A DNA stretch of 5,908 bases from Gemmatimonadota bacterium (lineage in GTDB: Bacteria; Gemmatimonadota; Gemmatimonadetes; Longimicrobiales; Gaopeijiaceae), in contig SKVI01000052.1 in the NCBI GenBank assembly GCA_007129525.1, forward strand, positions 1-5,908. The letters are read 5' to 3'. The notes below the pieces were generated by a model, which did no database searches, was not told the DNA's origin, and saw only the letters and a program-made list of their open reading frames with translations. The first letter of the stretch is position 1. Every line of letters begins with the position of its first letter. A program made the translations under genes and the position numbers. This document shows, piece by piece, positions 1 through 3,810 of the stretch.

Positions 1-519
1 GACCTGGACGCCACGAGTTCAGACGTCTCCTGGAAGAAGTGGCTCTCCATGCGCTCCGCGGCCTACTTCATGGCCGGGTTCGGGGGCACGGGGCTCCTTC
101 TCACCCTCCTGGACGCGGCTCCGGCCCTGACCCTGGGGCTGGCCCTCGTCATGGGCGTTGCTGCAGGGGCGTTCGTCATTGCCCTTTTCGGATGGCTACA
201 GCAGTCGGAAGGAGGCTTCGCTACCGCCTCGGACAGCTACATCGGAGCCCTGGGCGAGGTTCGGGTTCCCATCGGGGAGACGGCACCCGGAAGCGTCGCC
301 ATCGAGCATGGCGGCCGCACCCTCACCATGCGGGCCCGCCCCATGGGCGACCCCAAGTCCGACCCCTCCACCTGGCGCCGTGTGCTGGTGGTGGACGTGG
401 AGGATCGCCAGGGGATCCTCCTGGTGCAGCCAGTGGGAGAGTTCCTGGCCGACCCCACCGATGACGACGAACCTCCACCCACACCCTCCACTTCACCCAA
501 GGGAGTCTCCAATGGTTGA
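1..519 (+). CDS. NfeD-like membrane protein, flotillin partner (5' end probably cut by window edge)
   Basis: Predicted inner-membrane protein of the NfeD/YuaF/YqiJ type. Counting from the ATG at 49 (156 residues), hydrophobic segments lie at about residues 4-22 and 27-49 and probably form a membrane hairpin. A beta-rich domain at about 65-133 (starting YIGALGEVRVPIG, ending GILLVQPVGE) has the look of the NfeD C-terminal OB fold. A short acidic and proline-rich tail follows. In this family the OB domain sits beside the membrane and the protein works with an adjacent flotillin, which is what lies next door. The start is uncertain. The ATG at 49 has a fair GGAAGAAG 9 bases upstream, but the frame stays open to base 1 and reads DLDATSSDVSWKKWLS, like the polar linker that precedes this membrane hairpin in longer family members. 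I therefore favour a start outside the window. The protease domain of long NfeD proteins is not visible. Family call is fairly sure; start is not. Confidence 0.78.
   Translation, partial: DLDATSSDVSWKKWLSMRSAAYFMAGFGGTGLLLTLLDAAPALTLGLALVMGVAAGAFVIALFGWLQQSEGGFATASDSYIGALGEVRVPIGETAPGSVAIEHGGRTLTMRARPMGDPKSDPSTWRRVLVVDVEDRQGILLVQPVGEFLADPTDDDEPPPTPSTSPKGVSNG
499..505 (+). promoter_or_regulatory. Ribosome binding site of the flotillin gene
   Basis: AAGGGAG lies 6 bases before the ATG at 512 and inside the end of the NfeD-like gene. It decides the flotillin start. The frame is open much further upstream (to an ATG at 158), but that extension overlaps the NfeD gene, is rich in Pro and Ser, and lacks family character, whereas the protein from 512 begins directly with a membrane anchor. 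Confidence 0.75.
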
Positions 520-1969
520 AATCGCAGTGGCCGTCGGCTTTGTGGCGGTCATCATCATCCTCGCAGCAGTGCTCACGGTGAAGAGCCTCATCGTCATCGT
601 CCCCCCGAACCAGGCTGCCATCATCACCGGTCGCCGCACCGGAAGCGGTGAGGAGAAGCGGAGCTACCGGACCCTTCGCGGCGGCCGGGCCCTCCGGGTT
701 CCCATCATCGAGAAGGTGGATCGCATCAGCCTTTCCACCATTCCCCTGGAGGTCACCGTCCAGAACGCGTACTCCAAGGGGAACATTCCCCTTTCCGTAC
801 AGGCCGTGGCCAACATCAAGATCGCGTGGGATCCGCCCCAGGCCTTCGACAACGCCATCGAGCGGCACCTCCCCTTCAACCGGGACGCGGTGGAACAGCA
901 GGCGAAGGAGACCCTGGCCGCCAACCTCCGCGGCGTGCTGGCCACCATGACGCCGGAAGACGTGAACGAGAACCGGATCAAGTTCGCCGAGGAGCTCCAG
1001 AAGGAGGCCCACGACGACATGTTCACCCTGGGGCTCACCATCGACACCATCCGCATCCAGAACGTCTCCGATGAGGTGGACTACCTGGCGTCGGTAGGCC
1101 GGATGAAGACCGCCGAGGTGGTCCGTGACGCCGAGATCGCCGAGGCCGTCGCCAGGGCCGAGACCGAGGAGCGTTCCGCGGAAGCCGATCGGCAGGCACG
1201 AATCGCACGGGCCAACGCCGATGCCCAGGCGAAGGAGCGGGAAGCGGAGGCCATGCAGCGCGCCCGCATCGCCGAAGCCGACGCCGACGCCGAAGCCAAG
1301 GAACGAGAGGCCGACGCCCTTCGCCGTGCCGACGTGGCCAAAGCCCAAGCCGATCTGGCCATCGCCGAGGAGTTGAACCGCCTTCGGGTCAAGCAGGCCG
1401 AGTTCGACGAAGAGGCCATGAGCCGCGAGCGGACGGCCGAAGAGCGAGCCCAGCTGGCCGAGGAGCGGGCCCGGCTCGAGACCCAGAAGCAGCGGGCCGA
1501 GACGGAGCAGGCCCGCCTGGACGCCGAAGTCATTCGCCCGGCCCGTGCCCAGCGGGAAGCCGCCGAGGAGCGGGCCCGGGGCGAGGCCGCTCCCATCCTG
1601 GAACGGGGCCGGGCCGAGGCCGAGGTCCTGGAGCTCCTCACCGGTCGGATCCAGGCAGGAGGCGACGACGCCGTCACCATCCTGGTGCTGGAGAAGCTCC
1701 CCGACCTCCTCCGCACCGCGGTGGACTCCACCCGGGACATCGCCATCGACCGGCTCTTCGTCATGGATCAGGGCGACGGCAACGCCGTGGGCAACGCCGT
1801 GAACCAGCGCCTCCGGGCGGCGGCGGGGCTCATGGAGCAGGTGACGGGCTACACCGGCCTCTCGTTGGAGGAGCTCCTCTCCGGAGCGGGGCGTCAAGCT
1901 CGGATGACGACCCCCGCCCCCGCCCCGGTGGAAGGGTCGAACGGAGACGAGCCCGCCGCTGCGGACTGA
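512..1969 (+). CDS. Flotillin-family SPFH-domain membrane scaffold protein
   Basis: A 485-residue flotillin (FloT/YqiK type), close to the usual 500-550 residues. Family members oligomerise on the inner face of the cytoplasmic membrane and organise membrane microdomains. Residues 3-31 form a hydrophobic anchor (VAVGFVAVIIILAAVL). An SPFH/Band-7 domain follows at about 28-195, with PPNQAAIITGR, a beta-rich core (IPLEVTVQNAYSKGNIPLSVQ) and helical AKETLAANLRGVLATMTPEDV. Residues about 196-370 are an Ala/Glu/Arg-rich helix with 11- and 22-residue periodicity, the flotillin coiled-coil region. A compact C-terminal module at about 370-460 (LELLTGRIQAGG, VLEKLPDLLR) matches the flotillin oligomerisation end. 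A disordered acidic Pro/Ala tail closes the protein. It overlaps the NfeD-like stop by 8 bp with its own good ribosome site, so the two are probably co-transcribed and translationally coupled. An archetypal flotillin/NfeD pair; family certain, cellular role inferred. Confidence 0.93.
   Translation: MVEIAVAVGFVAVIIILAAVLTVKSLIVIVPPNQAAIITGRRTGSGEEKRSYRTLRGGRALRVPIIEKVDRISLSTIPLEVTVQNAYSKGNIPLSVQAVANIKIAWDPPQAFDNAIERHLPFNRDAVEQQAKETLAANLRGVLATMTPEDVNENRIKFAEELQKEAHDDMFTLGLTIDTIRIQNVSDEVDYLASVGRMKTAEVVRDAEIAEAVARAETEERSAEADRQARIARANADAQAKEREAEAMQRARIAEADADAEAKEREADALRRADVAKAQADLAIAEELNRLRVKQAEFDEEAMSRERTAEERAQLAEERARLETQKQRAETEQARLDAEVIRPARAQREAAEERARGEAAPILERGRAEAEVLELLTGRIQAGGDDAVTILVLEKLPDLLRTAVDSTRDIAIDRLFVMDQGDGNAVGNAVNQRLRAAAGLMEQVTGYTGLSLEELLSGAGRQARMTTPAPAPVEGSNGDEPAAAD
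1130..1393 (+). repeat. In-frame 66-bp (22-residue) tandem repeats coding the flotillin helix
   Basis: Four consecutive 22-residue units cover flotillin residues 207-294. The second and third (229-250 and 251-272; bases 1196-1261 and 1262-1327) are identical at 16 of 22 positions; shared elements are ARIA, AKERE and a closing Arg. The first and fourth are degenerate. Each unit splits into two 11-residue halves with Ala favoured at positions 1, 6 and 8, so the basic period is 11. Such hendecads form straight or slightly right-handed coiled coils. The synonymous differences between units point to old duplication, not recent slippage. Confidence 0.6.
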
Positions 1970-2025
1970 CGGGCTGGACCCGGCGAACTGATCGCCTCGC
2001 CCCGCTTCCCCGAACGGACCCCCGC

Positions 2026-2042
2026 AGGTCGGGGTAGGTCGG
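2026..2042 (+). repeat. Short direct repeats AGGTCGG at 10-bp spacing
   Basis: AGGTCGG occurs at 2026-2032 and again at 2036-2042, start to start 10 bp, about one helical turn. Weaker copies in the same phase begin at 2046 (AGGACGA) and 2056 (ATCTCGG). They lie in the only sizeable non-coding stretch and run into the left arm of the inverted repeat. They may be operator half-sites, but in DNA this GC-rich chance is a real alternative. Confidence 0.35.
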
Positions 2043-2084
2043 TGCAGGACGAACCATCTCGGCACGAGACGGACCTGCACCGAC
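2038..2084. promoter_or_regulatory. Compound inverted repeat / hairpin ahead of the phosphofructokinase gene
   Basis: Perfect 11-bp arms, GTCGGTGCAGG (2038-2048) and CCTGCACCGAC (2074-2084), flank 25 bases. The interior holds a second stem, CC-A-TCTCG around GCA closed by CGAGA-C-GG (2054-2072), with one A-C mismatch, so the whole could fold into one long hairpin. It ends 15 bases before the ATG at 2100 and about 70 bases after the flotillin stop. No T-rich tail follows, so a standard intrinsic terminator is not supported. Closeness to the start codon, and the lack of a strong ribosome site there, would suit an operator or a leader-RNA structure acting on translation. The rest of the 1970-2099 gap shows no convincing -35/-10 promoter. 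Confidence 0.5.
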
Positions 2085-2099
2085 GGCCACGGGCTGACC

Positions 2100-3302
2100 A
2101 TGAGCGCACACAGGGGCACCATCGGCATTCTCACCGGCGGGGGGGACGTCCCCGGTCTGAATCCGGCCATCCGGGCCATCACCATCCGGGCACTGCGCGA
2201 GGGGTACCGAGTGGTGGGAATCCGGCGTGGATGGGCCGGGCTGGTGGATTTGATCCCGGCCACCGACGCCGACAACCGCCATGCTTTCCAGCTCCTCACC
2301 GAAGACGTGGTGAACCGGGCGGGGCGCACCGGCGGGACCTTCCTTCATACCTCCCGAACCCGCCCCAGCGTACTTCCCGCGTCGCTGGTACCGGACCGGC
2401 TCAGGGACCGCTACTCCGCTGACACCAATGACCTCACCGAGGTGGTGCTGGAGAACCTGGACTTCCTGGGTGTGGACCACCTCATCCCCATCGGCGGTGA
2501 CGACACCCTGAGCTACGCCCAGCGTCTGCACCAGGAGGGATTGCCCGTGGTGGCCATCCCCAAGACCATGGACAACGACGTGCCGGGCACCGACTACTGC
2601 ATCGGGTTCAGCACCTGCGTGACCCGCACCATCGAACTCACCCACCGCCTCCGCACCACCGCGGGCTCCCACGAACGGTTCCTGGTTCTGGAGGTCTTCG
2701 GCCGATACGCCGGCTTCACCGCGCTGTTGCCCACCATGGCAGGGGCTGCCGACCGATGCGTGATCCCCGAGCATCCCTTCGACATCGAGCACCTGGCCGA
2801 GCTCCTGAGCTACGACCGGCGGCGCCACCCCAGTACCTATTCCGTGGTCCTGGTCTCGGAAGGCGCTCGGATGAAGCACCAGGAGGGGCTCACCTTCGAG
2901 GGCGACGAGCGGGACATGTACGGGCATCGCAAGCTGGGCGGGGTGGGCGACGACGTGTCGGCCCTCCTCAAGGAGCTCTCTCCCCGCTTCAACCAGGGTC
3001 GGCGGGTCAACGTGGTGAACCAGCGTCTGGGCTACCTGGTGCGTTCGGGGGAGCCCGACGCCATGGACTCCATCGCCCCCATGGCCTTCGGCAACCTGGC
3101 GCTGGACCTGATCCTGGAGGGAGTCTCGGGCCGCCTGGTGAACGTGCGGGACGGGGTCTACGGAAGCGTGCCCCTGGACGTGGTAAAGGGACCGGCCCGA
3201 CGGGTGGCCGTGGAGCGCTTCTACAAGCCCGAGCGCCTTCGCCCCGACTACCGGAGCTTCGACGGCCTCCCGGTGCTCATCATGACCGGACAGGACACAT
3301 GA
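2100..3302 (+). CDS. pfp: 6-phosphofructokinase, pyrophosphate-dependent type by signature
   Basis: A 400-residue cytoplasmic enzyme of the PfkA superfamily, phosphorylating fructose 6-phosphate to the 1,6-bisphosphate in glycolysis. Visible motifs: GILTGGGDVPGLNPAIRAI (residues 9-27, phosphoryl-donor loop), TSRTRP (84-89), IGGDDT (131-136), PKTMDND (154-160, with Asp158 as the likely catalytic base), EVFGRYAGF (198-206) and IPEHPFD (222-228). Asp135 and Lys155 stand where ATP enzymes have Gly (GGDG) and usually Gly (PGTIDND); this Asp/Lys pair is the known mark of pyrophosphate-dependent enzymes, whose reaction is reversible. Oddities: about 18 extra residues between TSRTRP and GGDD compared with E. 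coli PfkA, MGR replaced by FGR, and HIQRGG replaced by YLVRSG (312-317). The ATG at 2100 begins just before the first beta strand as expected, though only a weak CGGG precedes it. It overlaps the next gene by 4 bp. Fold certain; donor inferred from residues. Confidence 0.88.
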   Translation: MSAHRGTIGILTGGGDVPGLNPAIRAITIRALREGYRVVGIRRGWAGLVDLIPATDADNRHAFQLLTEDVVNRAGRTGGTFLHTSRTRPSVLPASLVPDRLRDRYSADTNDLTEVVLENLDFLGVDHLIPIGGDDTLSYAQRLHQEGLPVVAIPKTMDNDVPGTDYCIGFSTCVTRTIELTHRLRTTAGSHERFLVLEVFGRYAGFTALLPTMAGAADRCVIPEHPFDIEHLAELLSYDRRRHPSTYSVVLVSEGARMKHQEGLTFEGDERDMYGHRKLGGVGDDVSALLKELSPRFNQGRRVNVVNQRLGYLVRSGEPDAMDSIAPMAFGNLALDLILEGVSGRLVNVRDGVYGSVPLDVVKGPARRVAVERFYKPERLRPDYRSFDGLPVLIMTGQDT

Positions 3303-3781
3303 GCCAGATCGATCCGCAGAACATCGATTTTCACGAGATCGCCCGTCGGGGTGACACCGAGGTGATGGAAGTCTGCCTGGAGGCGGGGCTCGACCCCGAG
3401 ATCCAGGACCCTCGGGGGTTCAGCCTCCTGACCATCGCCGCCTACAACGACCAGCCCTCCATGGTGGAGCTGCTCATGGATCGGGGCGCCGATCCCAACG
3501 CCGTGGACGGAAGCGGAAACACGCCCCTCATGGGCACCGCCTTCAAGGGCCACCTTCCCGCCGCCCGGAGCCTCCTGGCCGGAGGAGCCGACCCGGACTT
3601 CGCCAACCCGTCCGGGAGCACCGCCCTGCACTTCTCCGTCATGTTCGGGCACCTGGAGATGGTGGACCTGCTACTGGAGCACGGCGCCGACCCCGGCCCC
3701 GCCGATGAGGAAGGTCGCACCCCCCTGGACCTGGCCCGCGCCAAGGGGCTGGACCAGATCGCGGAAAGGCTCTCTACCTAG
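3299..3781 (+). CDS. Small cytoplasmic ankyrin-repeat protein
   Basis: A 160-residue protein built almost entirely of ankyrin repeats: a divergent N-cap repeat (about 7-37, FHEIARRGDTEVMEVCLEAG), then units at about 38-70, 71-104 and 105-137, and a C-terminal half repeat (138-160). Consensus features are clear: SLLTIAAYN, NTPLMGTAFKGHLPAARSLL, STALHFSVMFGHLEMVDLLL, GADPNAVD and TPLDLARAKG. There is no signal peptide or membrane segment, so it should be cytoplasmic. Ankyrin stacks bind other proteins and have no catalytic role of their own; the partner cannot be read from sequence. The start is the ATG at 3299, which shares ATGA with the phosphofructokinase stop and has AGGA 3 bases upstream. 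The frame is open further upstream inside the preceding gene, but that part is a Pro/Gly/Arg-rich shadow. The overlap suggests translational coupling, so the phosphofructokinase is one candidate partner (inference). Confidence 0.9.
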   Translation: MSQIDPQNIDFHEIARRGDTEVMEVCLEAGLDPEIQDPRGFSLLTIAAYNDQPSMVELLMDRGADPNAVDGSGNTPLMGTAFKGHLPAARSLLAGGADPDFANPSGSTALHFSVMFGHLEMVDLLLEHGADPGPADEEGRTPLDLARAKGLDQIAERLST

Positions 3782-3810
3782 CGCGCACCGTTCAGCCCCA
3801 TGGCCGGCAC

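Noticed and set aside
158..511. Extended flotillin start at the ATG at 158
   Set aside because: It would overlap almost the whole NfeD-like gene; the added 118 residues are Pro/Ser-rich with no domain, and a good ribosome site precedes the ATG at 512.
323..2329. A 668-codon open frame on the minus strand opposite the flotillin gene
   Set aside because: It lies antisense to a clear flotillin and crosses the non-coding gap and two other genes. Its product is low-complexity Gly/Leu/Val-rich sequence typical of a GC-rich shadow frame and has no recognisable domain.
1830..2927. A 365-codon minus-strand open frame opposite the phosphofructokinase gene
   Set aside because: Antisense shadow of a gene with clear family motifs; product is compositionally biased and spans the intergenic hairpin.
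2756..3298. Extended ankyrin-protein start inside the phosphofructokinase gene
   Set aside because: The extra residues are a Gly/Pro/Arg-rich shadow of the phosphofructokinase frame; the ATGA overlap at 3299 gives a natural start just before the first repeat.
3782..3810. Bidirectional terminator between the convergent genes
   Set aside because: The 29-bp gap has only a six-base GCCGGC palindrome and a direct GCACC repeat, with no stem and T-tract in either direction.
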